NCBI RefSeq assembly: GCF_000349945.1
Contig: NC_020516.1
Location: 1,922,001-1,986,000 of the forward strand
Length of the DNA: 64,000 bases
Source: Azoarcus sp. KH32C
GTDB lineage: Bacteria; Pseudomonadota; Gammaproteobacteria; Burkholderiales; Rhodocyclaceae
Direction of reading: 5' to 3'
Shown: positions 26,822 through 36,300 of the stretch, in pieces
Layout of the letters: every line of letters begins with the position of its first letter
Numbering within the stretch: the first letter of the stretch is position 1
Notes under the pieces: model-generated
Told to the model about the DNA's origin: nothing
Database searches by the model: none
Seen by the model: only the letters and a program-made list of their open reading frames with translations
Made by a program: the position numbers and the translations under genes

Positions 26822-27136
26822 GTGGTGTCTCCTTTCCACAGCTTGAATTTTTCGTAGCGATTCCGACCCGGCTATGCCGCCGGACCGGCGCTTCCAAGTA
26901 CGCATGTTGCTGACTTTCGTCGCAGCGGTCCCTGACTGCGGCCGCATGCCTTTTTTGCTTTTTTCGTTGTCGATCATTTCTTGGTTTGTCGACCGGGTAG
27001 GTCGTCATCCGGAAAAGCGTCGGCACCGTTGTGTGACTTAATATAGGATCATCGCCGACATGAAGTCAACAAATTGTCGACAAAAAAGTTTATAGTTAGC
27101 CAACAAATAACATCGCCGATGGATGGCAGAGGCAAC
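26822..27136. promoter_or_regulatory. Divergent control region between MFS permease and GntR regulator
   Basis: A 315-bp region without a convincing gene. It holds TTGTCGA at 26967-26973, TTGTCGACC at 26986-26994 and a perfect TTGTCGACAA at 27074-27083. The part after 27030 is AT-rich, suitable for promoters in both directions. The repeated element is the likely binding site of one or both GntR proteins encoded nearby. Confidence 0.6.
27074..27083. promoter_or_regulatory. TTGTCGACAA operator upstream of GntR regulator
   Basis: A perfect 10-bp palindrome 53 bp before the chosen regulator start. The same sequence recurs upstream of the hydantoinase gene. Confidence 0.68.
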
Positions 27137-27907
27137 ATGAAAACCAGACACTCACTTCAGGATAGTTCGTCGCTGCGTGCCAACTCGCCGCGGGACGGAA
27201 AGGTCGTCCGCCTTGCCACCGAACGACGGACGCGTGCGGCGGCCGGTGCCGACGTGGAGGCGATCTACCGGCGCATCCTTGCGGCGATCATCGAGCACCG
27301 CCTCGCGCCTGGGCGCAAATTGGTTGAGGAACGGCTGGCAGCGGTCTTCGGTGCGAGCCGGGCGATGATCCGCCAGGTGCTGACGCGGCTGTCGCACGAA
27401 ATGGTGGTGACGCTGATTCCCAACCGCGGCGCGTTCGTTGCCGAACCGACGGTGGGGGAGGCACGTGAAGTCTTCGAAGCGCGGCGGCTGATCGAGCCCG
27501 CACTGGCCCGTAAGCTCGCAGCCGGGGCGACGTCGGCACAGCTCGCGCGGCTGCGTCAGCTGGTCGTTGCTGAAGAGAAGGCGCGCGCCATACGCGACCG
27601 GCAGCAGGTCATCAAGCTATCCGGCGAATTCCACCTGGAGATCGCCGAGATGGCCGGCAATACGATCCTCGCGCGGCAGATGCGTGAGCTCACCTTGCTT
27701 ACCTGCCTGATCATCACGCTTTACGATTCGCCCGTCGGCCACGCCTGTCCGGAGGACGAGCATCGCCAACTGCTGGAGGCCTTCACGCAGCGCGACGGGG
27801 AGCGCGCAGCGGCCCTGATGCTGCACCATCTGGATCACGTCGAACAGTCGCTCGACATCGGCCTCGCGGCGCAGGACGACGACGATCTGGAGCGGATCTT
27901 TTCCTGA
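27137..27907 (+). CDS. GntR-family regulator, FCD (FadR-type) subgroup, copy 1
   Basis: A 256-aa regulator. A winged helix (about residues 40-105) carries HRLAPGRKLVEERLAAVFGA and NRGAFVAEPT, and an FCD ligand domain (about 115-240) carries FEARRLIEPAL, GEFHLEIAEMAGN and DEHRQLLEAF, with His/Asp positions typical of metal-dependent effector pockets. It is clearly paralogous to the gene that follows on the other strand. Start at 27137 (MKTRHSLQ) is tentative, with 27119 also possible. Presumed to control the divergent MFS operon, with organic-acid effectors. Confidence 0.9.
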   Translation: MKTRHSLQDSSSLRANSPRDGKVVRLATERRTRAAAGADVEAIYRRILAAIIEHRLAPGRKLVEERLAAVFGASRAMIRQVLTRLSHEMVVTLIPNRGAFVAEPTVGEAREVFEARRLIEPALARKLAAGATSAQLARLRQLVVAEEKARAIRDRQQVIKLSGEFHLEIAEMAGNTILARQMRELTLLTCLIITLYDSPVGHACPEDEHRQLLEAFTQRDGERAAALMLHHLDHVEQSLDIGLAAQDDDDLERIFS

Positions 27908-27914
27908 CCGGGGG

Positions 27915-28655
27915 TCAGCCGGCCAGCGCCGCTTCCAGGTCTAGCTCTTCCGGTCGGGCACGCTTGAGATCGAGACAGGCTTCGACGTGTTCGAGGTGCT
28001 CGGCCATCAGTCGGATCGCCTCGGCTTCGTTGCCATCAGCCAGTGCCTGCGTGATCTCGGCATGCTCCTGGTCCCGACATGCCGGCACCGATGGCGCGTC
28101 ATAGAGGAAGATGATCAGACAGGTCAGGGAAGCCAGTTCGTGCATCAACCGCGCCGCCAACGTACTGCCCGACAGTTCGGCAAGCAGCACGTGGTATTCC
28201 CCCGATAGCCGGATGATCGCCCGCCGGTCCCGCGCCGCCCGTGCGTCCTCCTCTGCCTGCACATGCTCGCGCAGGCGCGCAATGATCCGAGGGTCGGCCT
28301 TGTCGATGACACGCCGCACGACCAGCGCCTCCAGTGGCTGGCGGACCTCGAAAACCTCTCGCGCTTCTTCCACCGTTGGCTCGGCGATGAACGCCCCGCG
28401 ATTGGGGTGCAGGACAACGATACGCTCAAGGGCAAGCCGTGCCAGCACCTGGCGTACGCGCGCGCGGCTTGCGCCGAAAATCTTGGCGAGTTTGTCCTCC
28501 CCAAGCTTGGTGCCCGGCGGCAGACGATGCTCCATGATCGCGGTCACGATGCGCTCATAGATTTCCTGGTCGCTGCTTGTCGCATCAGCAGGCTGCGTCG
28601 GATCGTCGCCAGCCTGAGCGACGGGTTCGTCCTGTTTGCCCGCCTTCTTTCGCAT
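27915..28655 (-). CDS. GntR-family regulator, FCD subgroup, copy 2
   Basis: A 246-aa regulator similar to copy 1 throughout: HRLPPGTKLGEDKLAKIFGA in the winged helix, NRGAFIAEPTVEEAREVFEVR, GEYHVLLAELSGS, LTCLIIFLYDAPSVPAC and DQEHAEI in the FCD domain. The two genes are convergent with only 7 bp between their stops, so this copy is divergent from the hydantoinase gene. The arrangement suggests duplication, with each copy facing one half of the cluster. Start at 28655 (MRKKAGKQD) follows GGACAGG; a frame extension upstream to 28742 is less likely. Confidence 0.9.
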   Translation of the reverse strand: MRKKAGKQDEPVAQAGDDPTQPADATSSDQEIYERIVTAIMEHRLPPGTKLGEDKLAKIFGASRARVRQVLARLALERIVVLHPNRGAFIAEPTVEEAREVFEVRQPLEALVVRRVIDKADPRIIARLREHVQAEEDARAARDRRAIIRLSGEYHVLLAELSGSTLAARLMHELASLTCLIIFLYDAPSVPACRDQEHAEITQALADGNEAEAIRLMAEHLEHVEACLDLKRARPEELDLEAALAG

Positions 28656-28869
28656 CTGTCCTGTCCCTTCAGTGTGTTTCGGCCCGTGAGGACCGAGTTC
28701 TGGGATTCTAAATTTCCGCGATCTGCTTGCGCAAGGAACCATCCACTTGTGTCGCCAGTGGCTGCGCCGGATTGTTGGCGATCGCAGGGGGCGCTGTGCT
28801 TGGCGGTACGCACGTACTGCGTCGGCTATTTACACATTCATGGGTTGAAATGTCGAAATTACTTGATTA

Positions 28870-28883
28870 TATTGTCGACAATA
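28870..28883. promoter_or_regulatory. TATTGTCGACAATA operator upstream of hydantoinase
   Basis: A perfect 14-bp palindrome 47 bp before the hydantoinase start. It contains the same TTGTCGACAA core as the site at 27074, linking both halves of the cluster to one type of regulator. Confidence 0.78.
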
Positions 28884-28930
28884 ATAGCGACTGCAACGCA
28901 CAAAGACACCGACAGACACCGGAGAAGACA

Positions 28931-30382
28931 ATGGAAGAACTTGACCTGGTCGTGCGCAACGCGCACGTCGTCACCGCCGCCGACGAGTTCGACTGCGACA
29001 TCGGTATCCGCGACGGCGTCATCGTCTCGCTCGCCCGGGGCCTGCCCGCCGGTCGCAAGGAGATCGACGCCGCCGGCCGCTACGTCATGCCCGGCGGCAT
29101 CGACGGCCACTGCCACCTCGACCAGCCGATGACCGACGGCACCAAGATGGCCGACGACTTCCACTCGGGGACGGTATCGGCGGCGTGCGGGGGCACGACC
29201 ACCGTGGTCCCCTTTGCATGCCAGCTCAAGGGCCAGTCGCTACGCGCCGCCGTCGAGGACTACCATCGCCGCGCCGAAGGCAAGGCGGTCATCGACTACG
29301 CCTTCCACCTGATCGTCAGCGACCCCACACCGGACGTGCTGCAGCGCGAACTCCCCGAACTGATCGCCGAAGGCTACACCTCCTTCAAGATCTACATGAC
29401 CTACGACGATCTCAAGCTCAACGACCGCCAGATTCTCGAAACGCTCGCCGTAGCCCGGCGCGAGGGCGCGCTGGTGATGATCCACGCCGAGAACACCGAC
29501 TGCATCGCCTGGCTCACCGAACAACTCCTCGCCGCCGGGCACACCGCGCCGCGCTTCCACGCCGCGTCGCGGCCCATGCTCGTCGAGCGCGAAGCCACCC
29601 ACCGTGCGATCTCGCTCTCCGAGCTCGTCGATGTGCCGATCCTCATCGTCCACGTCTCCGGCAAGGAGGCCGTCGAACAGATCCGCTGGGCACAGGGCAG
29701 GGGACTTCAGGTGTACGGCGAGACCTGCCCGCAATACCTCTTCCTCACGAGCGAGCATCTCGACGGCGACGACTTCCACGGCGCCAAATGCGTTTGCAGC
29801 CCGCCGCCGCGCGACAAGGCCAACCAGCAGGTGATCTGGGACGGCTTGGAAAACGGCGTGTTCCAGGTCTTCTCGTCCGACCACGCGCCCTTCCGTTTCG
29901 ACGACCCGCAAGGCAAGAAGGCCGCCGGCGAAAACGCCTCCTTCGACCAGATCCCGAACGGCATCCCAGGCCTCGAAACCCGCCTCGCGCTGCTCTTCTC
30001 CGAAGGTGTCCTCACCGGCCGCATCGAGCCGCAAAGCTTCGTCGCGCTCACCTCCACCAACGTCGCCAAGCTCTACGGCCTCTATCCGCGTAAGGGCAGC
30101 ATCGCCGTCGGCGCCGACGCCGATCTCGTAATCTGGGACACTGACGTCAACCTGACGATTCGGAACGAGCAACTCCATCACAACGTCGACTACACGCCGT
30201 ACGAAGGCATGAAACTGCGCGCCTGGCCGGGCATGACGATTTCTCGCGGCGAAGTCGTATGGTCGGCGCCGCATGCGCAAGTCCAGCCCGGCCGCGGGAA
30301 GTTCCTCCCCTGCGCAAAGCCGACACCGGCACGCCCGCGCAGCGAACGCAGGCTTTCCATCGGCGGGGCGACGCAGGGCTGA
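28931..30382 (+). CDS. hydA: Hydantoinase/dihydropyrimidinase
   Basis: A 483-aa cyclic amidohydrolase that opens hydantoin or dihydropyrimidine rings to N-carbamoyl amino acids. The binuclear metal site is complete: GGIDGHCHLDQ (His-x-His), SFKIYMTYDD (the Lys that becomes carboxylated), VMIHAENTD, ILIVHVSGKEA and SSDHAPF. ATG at 28931 follows GGAGAAG. The family also contains allantoinase-like and other ureide hydrolases, so the substrate is open. No carbamoylase (hyuC or beta-ureidopropionase) is encoded in the window, which is unusual for a hydantoin or pyrimidine pathway. It probably works with the enzymes at 23082-25442. Confidence 0.93.
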   Translation: MEELDLVVRNAHVVTAADEFDCDIGIRDGVIVSLARGLPAGRKEIDAAGRYVMPGGIDGHCHLDQPMTDGTKMADDFHSGTVSAACGGTTTVVPFACQLKGQSLRAAVEDYHRRAEGKAVIDYAFHLIVSDPTPDVLQRELPELIAEGYTSFKIYMTYDDLKLNDRQILETLAVARREGALVMIHAENTDCIAWLTEQLLAAGHTAPRFHAASRPMLVEREATHRAISLSELVDVPILIVHVSGKEAVEQIRWAQGRGLQVYGETCPQYLFLTSEHLDGDDFHGAKCVCSPPPRDKANQQVIWDGLENGVFQVFSSDHAPFRFDDPQGKKAAGENASFDQIPNGIPGLETRLALLFSEGVLTGRIEPQSFVALTSTNVAKLYGLYPRKGSIAVGADADLVIWDTDVNLTIRNEQLHHNVDYTPYEGMKLRAWPGMTISRGEVVWSAPHAQVQPGRGKFLPCAKPTPARPRSERRLSIGGATQG

Positions 30383-30423
30383 CCCCTTAGGCGCGTCCCC
30401 GACCGTAAACCTGCGCGACCGGT

Positions 30424-30466
30424 ACTCTCGAATTGTTTAGAATATGTATTTTGCGTATTCGAGAGT
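30424..30466. repeat. Inverted repeat spanning the tssA 5' region
   Basis: Arms ACTCTCGAAT (30424-30433) and ATTCGAGAGT (30457-30466) are perfectly complementary with a 23-bp AT-rich centre. The right arm contains GAGAG, the presumed ribosome binding site of tssA, four bases before its ATG. It could be a regulator binding site or an mRNA hairpin that hides the ribosome binding site. Confidence 0.7.
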
Positions 30467-30469
30467 GCT

Positions 30470-31549
30470 ATGAATCTGGATGAGCTGCTTCGCCCGCTGG
30501 ACGGCGAAGCCCCGTGCGGCAGCGACATGATGTTCTCCGTCGAATTCGACCAGATCAACGAGGCGCGCCGGTTCGACGATCCCTCGCTCGCCCAGGGCGA
30601 GTGGATCGCCGAGCACAAGGAAGCGGACTGGGCGCGCGTGGTCCGGCTTTGCGAAGACCTGCTCTACGGCCGGACGAAGGATGTGCGGGTCGCCGTTTGG
30701 ATGGTCGAGGCGCTTGCCAAGACGCGGGGCCTTGCCGGAATGGCGGAGGGTTTCCGCGTGCTCGCGGGCCTGTGCGAAGCCTACTGGCAGCACCTGCATC
30801 CGCAGGCGGAAGGCGACGACATGGAGCCGCGCATCGGTAACCTCGAGTGGCTCGCCAACCGGGCCACCCGCCTCGTGCGCGGGTTCCTGCTGACTTGCTC
30901 GCCGAAAGGAAATTATTCGACCATCGATTTCGAATCGGCACGTGCCCTGGCCCAGAGCGTCGAGCGCAATCCCGGGCAATCCGACGAACTTGTCCTGGGA
31001 GCGAGGGTAACGCTTGTTCAGTTCGAGGCGGCACGCCGCGAAACGGCGTCGCAGCATTTTGTCGACGGCGTGCGCGATGCCGAACTCGCGAGCGCACAGG
31101 TGCGCCTATTGCAGATGGTGCTCGATCGTTTCCTCGGCCGCGAATCGCCTTCCTTCGCTGCCGTGCTTGATGTGCTGGACGACTTCCGCCTGCGCATGAA
31201 GCGATACGCAGGGGAGGCCGGTGCGACCGATGCGCCTGCCGAAGTTGCGCCCGCCCCGGTTGCCGGGCGCGCGAGCGCCCCGACGTCCGCCGTCAGCGGT
31301 GTCGCGACGCCTGCTGTCGCAGGAATCTGGTCGCGAGCGCAGGCCATTCGGCAACTGCAGGAGATCGCAGCGTTCTTCCGGCAGACCGAGCCGCATAGCC
31401 CGGTCGCCTACCTCGCAGACAAGGCCGCACGATGGGGCAGCATGTCGCTGCACGAATGGCTGCGTGCGGTGGTCAAGGACGACGGCGCATTGCTCCGCGT
31501 CGAGGAACTGCTCGGCGTGGACCCCGGCGTGGGCGAATCGGGTCACTGA
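30470..31549 (+). CDS. tssA: T6SS protein TssA (ImpA family)
   Basis: A 359-aa cytoplasmic T6SS component. The N-terminal ImpA domain is evident in LLRPLDGEAPCGSDMMFSVEFDQINEAR (region at residues 4-31) and WARVVRLCEDLL, followed by CEAYWQHLHPQ and EWLANRATRLVRG. An Ala/Pro-rich linker (about 245-280) leads to a C-terminal segment with FFRQTEPHSPVAYLADKAARWG, a VasJ/ImpA-type ending. TssA organises baseplate and sheath assembly. It stands alone on the plus strand, convergent with the OmpA-type gene, and has an inverted repeat over its ribosome binding site. Confidence 0.93.
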   Translation: MNLDELLRPLDGEAPCGSDMMFSVEFDQINEARRFDDPSLAQGEWIAEHKEADWARVVRLCEDLLYGRTKDVRVAVWMVEALAKTRGLAGMAEGFRVLAGLCEAYWQHLHPQAEGDDMEPRIGNLEWLANRATRLVRGFLLTCSPKGNYSTIDFESARALAQSVERNPGQSDELVLGARVTLVQFEAARRETASQHFVDGVRDAELASAQVRLLQMVLDRFLGRESPSFAAVLDVLDDFRLRMKRYAGEAGATDAPAEVAPAPVAGRASAPTSAVSGVATPAVAGIWSRAQAIRQLQEIAAFFRQTEPHSPVAYLADKAARWGSMSLHEWLRAVVKDDGALLRVEELLGVDPGVGESGH

Positions 31550-31612
31550 CCGAAGGCCGCGCCGATCTTGCGATGCCCCCGACGGGAGTCGGGCACATCG
31601 CGGCGGCGCCCG

Positions 31613-32395
31613 TCAATTCATCAAACTGAACTCGATCCGGCGATTCTTCGCCCGCCCTTCGACGGTGTCGTTGGAGTTCGCCGGCCGATCCGGGCCGGCG
31701 CCGACCGCCGTCAAGCTCGCCGCCGAAACCCCCTTGGCGATGAGGTAGTTTCGGACTGTCGTGGCCCTGGCGAGGCTCAGTGCAACATTGGCCCCCCGAT
31801 CCCCCGTGCTGTCGGTATGTCCGATGACTTGCAGCTTCGGATTGTTGAGTTGCCGGATCGCCTCCAGCATCTCGTCGAGGATCGCCGTCCCCACCGGAGT
31901 CAGCGTTGCCGCGCCGAGCTCGAATTCCACCACGCGGTTCGACAACGTCTTGTCCAGGAGCGATTGCCCTCCGTTGCCGACGACCAGTGCATTGGTCACG
32001 GTGTAAGTCGGATTGAGGGCGTTGGCGGCATTGGCCGCGACCTGCTGGCGCAGTCCGTCGTTGGCGACACGCCCCTTCAGCGTCACCTGCGTTCCCGTGA
32101 CCTGCAATTCTCCCTGATGCACCTGCTTCAGGTCCGACTGAAGCAGTTTTCCCATGTAGCTGCCCCAGTTCGGAGGCGCGACGACGTTGGTCACTTCCAT
32201 GCGATCCACCACCGCGGAAGCGCCATAGAGTTCGCGCATTCGAGCGAGTATTGCTGCGCGCGAAGCCTCATCCGGAACGGCCCCGGAAACGACGACCTGT
32301 CCGCCGGGGACAGGCTCGGCAAGGGCGTGGGCGGAAAAAACGTTCAAGGCGACGGCGGCGGCGACGAGGCAGCGCATCGAAATTGGCATGGTCAT
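31613..32395 (-). CDS. OmpA-family T6SS-associated protein (peptidoglycan-binding)
   Basis: A 260-aa exported protein. A signal peptide is present (about residues 1-24, ending in AHALA). A BON-like middle region (GGQVVVSGAVPDEASRAAI and QVTLKGRVANDGLRQQV) precedes an OmpA C-terminal domain (about 150-258) with VIGHTDSTGDRGANVALSLAR and GRAKNRRIEF. The ATG at 32395 overlaps the tagF stop (ATGA), so it belongs to the tssM-tagF operon. Because the TssL in this locus lacks a fused OmpA domain, this protein may provide cell-wall anchoring for the membrane complex; that is inference. Confidence 0.88.
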   Translation of the reverse strand: MTMPISMRCLVAAAVALNVFSAHALAEPVPGGQVVVSGAVPDEASRAAILARMRELYGASAVVDRMEVTNVVAPPNWGSYMGKLLQSDLKQVHQGELQVTGTQVTLKGRVANDGLRQQVAANAANALNPTYTVTNALVVGNGGQSLLDKTLSNRVVEFELGAATLTPVGTAILDEMLEAIRQLNNPKLQVIGHTDSTGDRGANVALSLARATTVRNYLIAKGVSAASLTAVGAGPDRPANSNDTVEGRAKNRRIEFSLMN

Positions 32396-33360
32396 TCCCC
32401 GAGGAAAACTTCCCTGAACGTATTCAGCGCGGCTTCCAACGTCAGCGATGGTTGAGCAAGGTAGGAGGCGAGTTTGGCGACGCCGTAGTCGTGAGTCAGG
32501 TCCGGGTGCTCGTCGATCCACTCGGGGTCGTCGAGTGCCACGGTCGTTTCTGGGGCAAGGGCAGGGGACAGCGCAGCCAGCAGGGTGTGTGCCGATGCGC
32601 CATTGAAGCCGATGGTGAGGCGCGGTGAGCGCGCATCGCGGGAGATCAGCACCTGAATCTCGATGGCCGTCTTGCGCAGCAACGCTGTTACGAGATACAG
32701 CCACAGTCCGGCAGCCAGGTAGCGCTGCTTCGGGGCATGGGGCAGCGGCATGCTCAGCCCTTTCTCGATCGCCAGCGCTGGATTGCCGAGTACCGGCCGG
32801 AGCAGGATGCCGACGGCGAGGATGGTGCGGCGCACCGCCTCCGGCGATTGTGCCGGCGAAAGGGACGATGTGAAGTCGGCCAGGGTCGTGCGGCGCACAT
32901 AGTGCCCCAGCGGGTCCTCGCGCAGTGCCTTGTCGACAGCTGCAGCACAATCGAGTGCGTCGAGCGATTGCATGACCGCGCCAATGTCGGCGCCGTCGGT
33001 CGCCCTTTCCGCCGCCATGCCGAGCTCGCCGAAGGAGTGCAGGAGCCCGGCCGGGCCGCAGCGAAACATCAAGCTGTCGTCCCGCTCGATCGCCGCCGAA
33101 GCGATGAACGGAAAGCGTCTCCCGGAGGCGTCCCAGCTCGGCCGCAAATGGCCGATCACCGAGACCCGGTTGCGGGCCCCGACGAATGCGAAGTCAAAGG
33201 CGGGCGCCCGATCGTACGCGATCTTCCAGGCGGGATCCGTCGATAGTAGTTCCATCCCGGCGGACATCCAGCGATCGAGCACTTCGATTAACTGGTGTTG
33301 GCCGGTTCCCTTCACGAAATCGCCACGCGAAGGGATCTTGCCGAAGCAGGTAGCGGACAT
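32392..33360 (-). CDS. tagF: T6SS accessory protein TagF
   Basis: A 322-aa protein of the TagF family. The diagnostic N-terminus is CFGKIPSRGDFVKG, followed by VGHLRPSWDASGRRFPF-type sequence (VIGHLRPSWDASGRRFPF here). TagF is a post-translational repressor of T6SS firing in Pseudomonas, where it works alongside the PpkA/PppA threonine-phosphorylation pathway; that pair is not in this window. Start at 33360 (MSATCFGK) is 14 bp after the tssM stop. Confidence 0.92.
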   Translation of the reverse strand: MSATCFGKIPSRGDFVKGTGQHQLIEVLDRWMSAGMELLSTDPAWKIAYDRAPAFDFAFVGARNRVSVIGHLRPSWDASGRRFPFIASAAIERDDSLMFRCGPAGLLHSFGELGMAAERATDGADIGAVMQSLDALDCAAAVDKALREDPLGHYVRRTTLADFTSSLSPAQSPEAVRRTILAVGILLRPVLGNPALAIEKGLSMPLPHAPKQRYLAAGLWLYLVTALLRKTAIEIQVLISRDARSPRLTIGFNGASAHTLLAALSPALAPETTVALDDPEWIDEHPDLTHDYGVAKLASYLAQPSLTLEAALNTFREVFLGE

Positions 33361-33374
33361 TGACGTTCTGACCT

Positions 33375-36300
33375 TTAACGCGTAGCCGGGCCGTTGCCGG
33401 CAACGGCGACTGCGGCGGGCGCGGCACTGCCGGCGGGATCGCCGACCACCTCCTCCGGCAGGCGCAGCCCCGCGAAACCCCGTTCGTTGGCGGCGTTGCC
33501 GTCGCCGGCCCGTGCCTGCGGATTGCTCACGACGCGAAGATCCACGCTGATCGTCGTATTGTCGTTCGACCACGTGAGCTGGAAGCTGCCATCGGGCTTG
33601 CGGGTACGTTGTGCCGAGTTGATCAGCTTCTCGAGACCGAAGCGTCCCGCAATGTTCACGATCTCGACCACGCGTCCGTCGAAAGTCGTTGCAGTGATGC
33701 GCGCTCCGGGAACCCCTGCAGGATTGGGCCAGACGAAATTCGACCACTGCGCGACACCGTTGCGATAGAGCAGCTTTTGCCCGTCGATTTCGACGCTGTA
33801 CTCGGTGGTGCCGGGCGAGGGGTGCGGCAGCAGCATGAACACCGTTTGCGGCTGAGTGCCGCCGCCATCGTTCGACGCCGCGCCTTCCAGCGGGCCGACC
33901 CATCGCGCGAATCCCGCGACGAATTCGGGACGCAGCGTCAGTCCGATATCGCCCCAAGTACGCGGCGCCACCGTGTTGCCGCGGCGGACGACGAGCGTTC
34001 CGAGCGATGCATCGACGAACTTCGCGATCGCGCCTTCAGGACCGAAGATCTGTCCGATTTCCGTTGGTGTCGCTTCGATGCCGGCCGATGACGCGAAGGG
34101 GTACTTGATGGCGAGTTTCTGGTTGAACGGTTCGACAACCTGCGCCTGCCAGGTCTTGTTCACCTCCTGTTCGGCCGGCTTTACGAGTGCATGGAAGGTC
34201 TGCACAATCGGACGGACCAGTAGCGGTCGTAAGACGGTGCGCTGATCGTCTGGCAGACCGGTCAGCATCTGCTCGTCGACGAGCCGAAGGGTATCCGCGA
34301 ACTCGGATTCGCCACCGTCGAGCGTCGCCCGCATGAGCTTGGTCGCGCCGGGGCCCGGATCGCCCTGGTTCTTCAATTGATTGAGCCGAGTGCGGACTTG
34401 GCCCAGCTGTTTCAGGTAGATGTTGATCAGTGGATCGCTGCCGTCGCGCGGCATCATTAAGCGGCCCAGGCCGGCAAACTCCCGGCCGATCGGACCCATC
34501 GGGACTTCGAGTTTGGCGGCACTCACGTTGACGTCGAGTTGCACCGGGCTGGGCGCCATGCGCAGGATCGAACGCTTGAACCATTCGATGAAGCCGGTCT
34601 GGGCGCGTTCGATGCCCACGTTCGCAATGGATGGGTTATCCCATGAAGTCTGACCGAAGATGAGCTTCAGCAGCGTTCCGATCGGCGAATGCTGCGGGTC
34701 GCCGAGGCGGTTCATCGCCGCCGTCGCGTCCGGCAAGGTTTCGAACTCGGCAATCGTCACGCCCTGCACGAATCGCTTCCACTCTTCGGCGTAATCGGCC
34801 TTGTACATCGCCACGAGGGATTTCTGGATCTGCTCGGGGCTGCCTTCGAGCGTCAAATCGTCGCGGGCGGCAGTCCTCAGAACCCAGTCGGTGCTGTTCT
34901 GCTCGCCCGTCGCAGCATCCTTGATCGCGCCTTCCACATATTCGCGCCACGCCTCCAGGGTAAATGCTCCCGATACCACATGGCTGCCGGCCACCAGATT
35001 TGCATTGTCCGGTCCGACGGTGTTTGCGACCGAAATCGGCGGGAAGCGGGTCGAGGCGCGGGCCTTGATGTCGGCATAGACGCGTTCCGCAGCGGGCATT
35101 CCGCGCACTACGTTGCGAAGGTTATCGCGGGCCTGGTCCACGATCGCGAGGTTGTTCGTGATCGTCGGCCAGTCGGCGGCGTTGACGTGTGCCAGATAGG
35201 CGGACAGGATGCGCTCGCCGCTGCGGATCATCTGTTCCCGGCTCATCGCACCGCGGTTTGCTTCGAGCCAACTCCGCCAGAAGCGCGTCACCTGATCAGA
35301 GAGATGGCCGACCTCGACGTGCTCGCGGTTCGCGAGCATCAGGTAGGTCTTCAATGCGTTATACGCATCTTCGACGTTGGTCGGAACCGCTTCGGTGTAC
35401 GGACGGTTCGCTGCTTCGATGGATGGGGCGCTGTTGAGCTCGTGCGCCTTCAGTTCCTCCGCATGTTGGTTCACATCCGCGAGGAAGCGTTCGAGGTTTT
35501 CCTTTACGGGTTTCAACATGACGCCCTCGACGCCGGCAAAGAGCTCATGCCTGAGCTTGTCAGCGACAAGCTCTCCCTGATAAAGGCCGAGGCCGAGCGA
35601 AATCGGGTGGCTATCGTTGAAACGTTCGAGTTGTTCGAGGCGGTCCTGAAGGATCTCCAAGGCCTCCATGCGTGATTGCAGGTCCTGGCGCCCTTCCTGG
35701 ACATGGACGATCTTGATCAGGTCTTGCTCCACGTTGGCAACCAGTTCGCGGTTGTTCATGTAGGACCAGCCCCACGCCCCGAGCGCGAGCCCCAGCATTG
35801 CCAGGCTGGTGGCGATGAAGGCCAGGCGCAGCCGGACGCTTTCCCGGCTGGCGTATTGGCGCACGAGGTTGCGGTCCGCGAAGATCACCCGGGCAAAGAG
35901 ATCCTTGAGAAAGAAGCCGTGGTTGGACGCCGTGCGCACGGGCATCGGCCCGTCGCCTTCGAGGCCGAACCGCCGGACGACACGCGTGTCCGACAGCGGC
36001 CGCGTTTCGCCACTCTGCAGCGCGGAGGTGATGTAGAAACCGCGAAAGACAGGTTGGAACTGGAACGGGTTTTCCTCGAACAGGGTGGCAACAAAGGCGC
36101 GCAACGCCGGTTTGACCGACGCGAATTCGGACGGGAAGGTCAACAGTCCAGGAGCGCAGCGTTCTCCGCTCGTCTGCGACAGCAGCGCCACACTGAGCGC
36201 CCGCAGTCCTTCGTACAGCTCGTCGAAGCGCGCATCGAATTGCGCGACGAGATCATTTCGCGGCTGTGCTTCGTAGGGGAAAGTCGCTCCCCACACGCGG

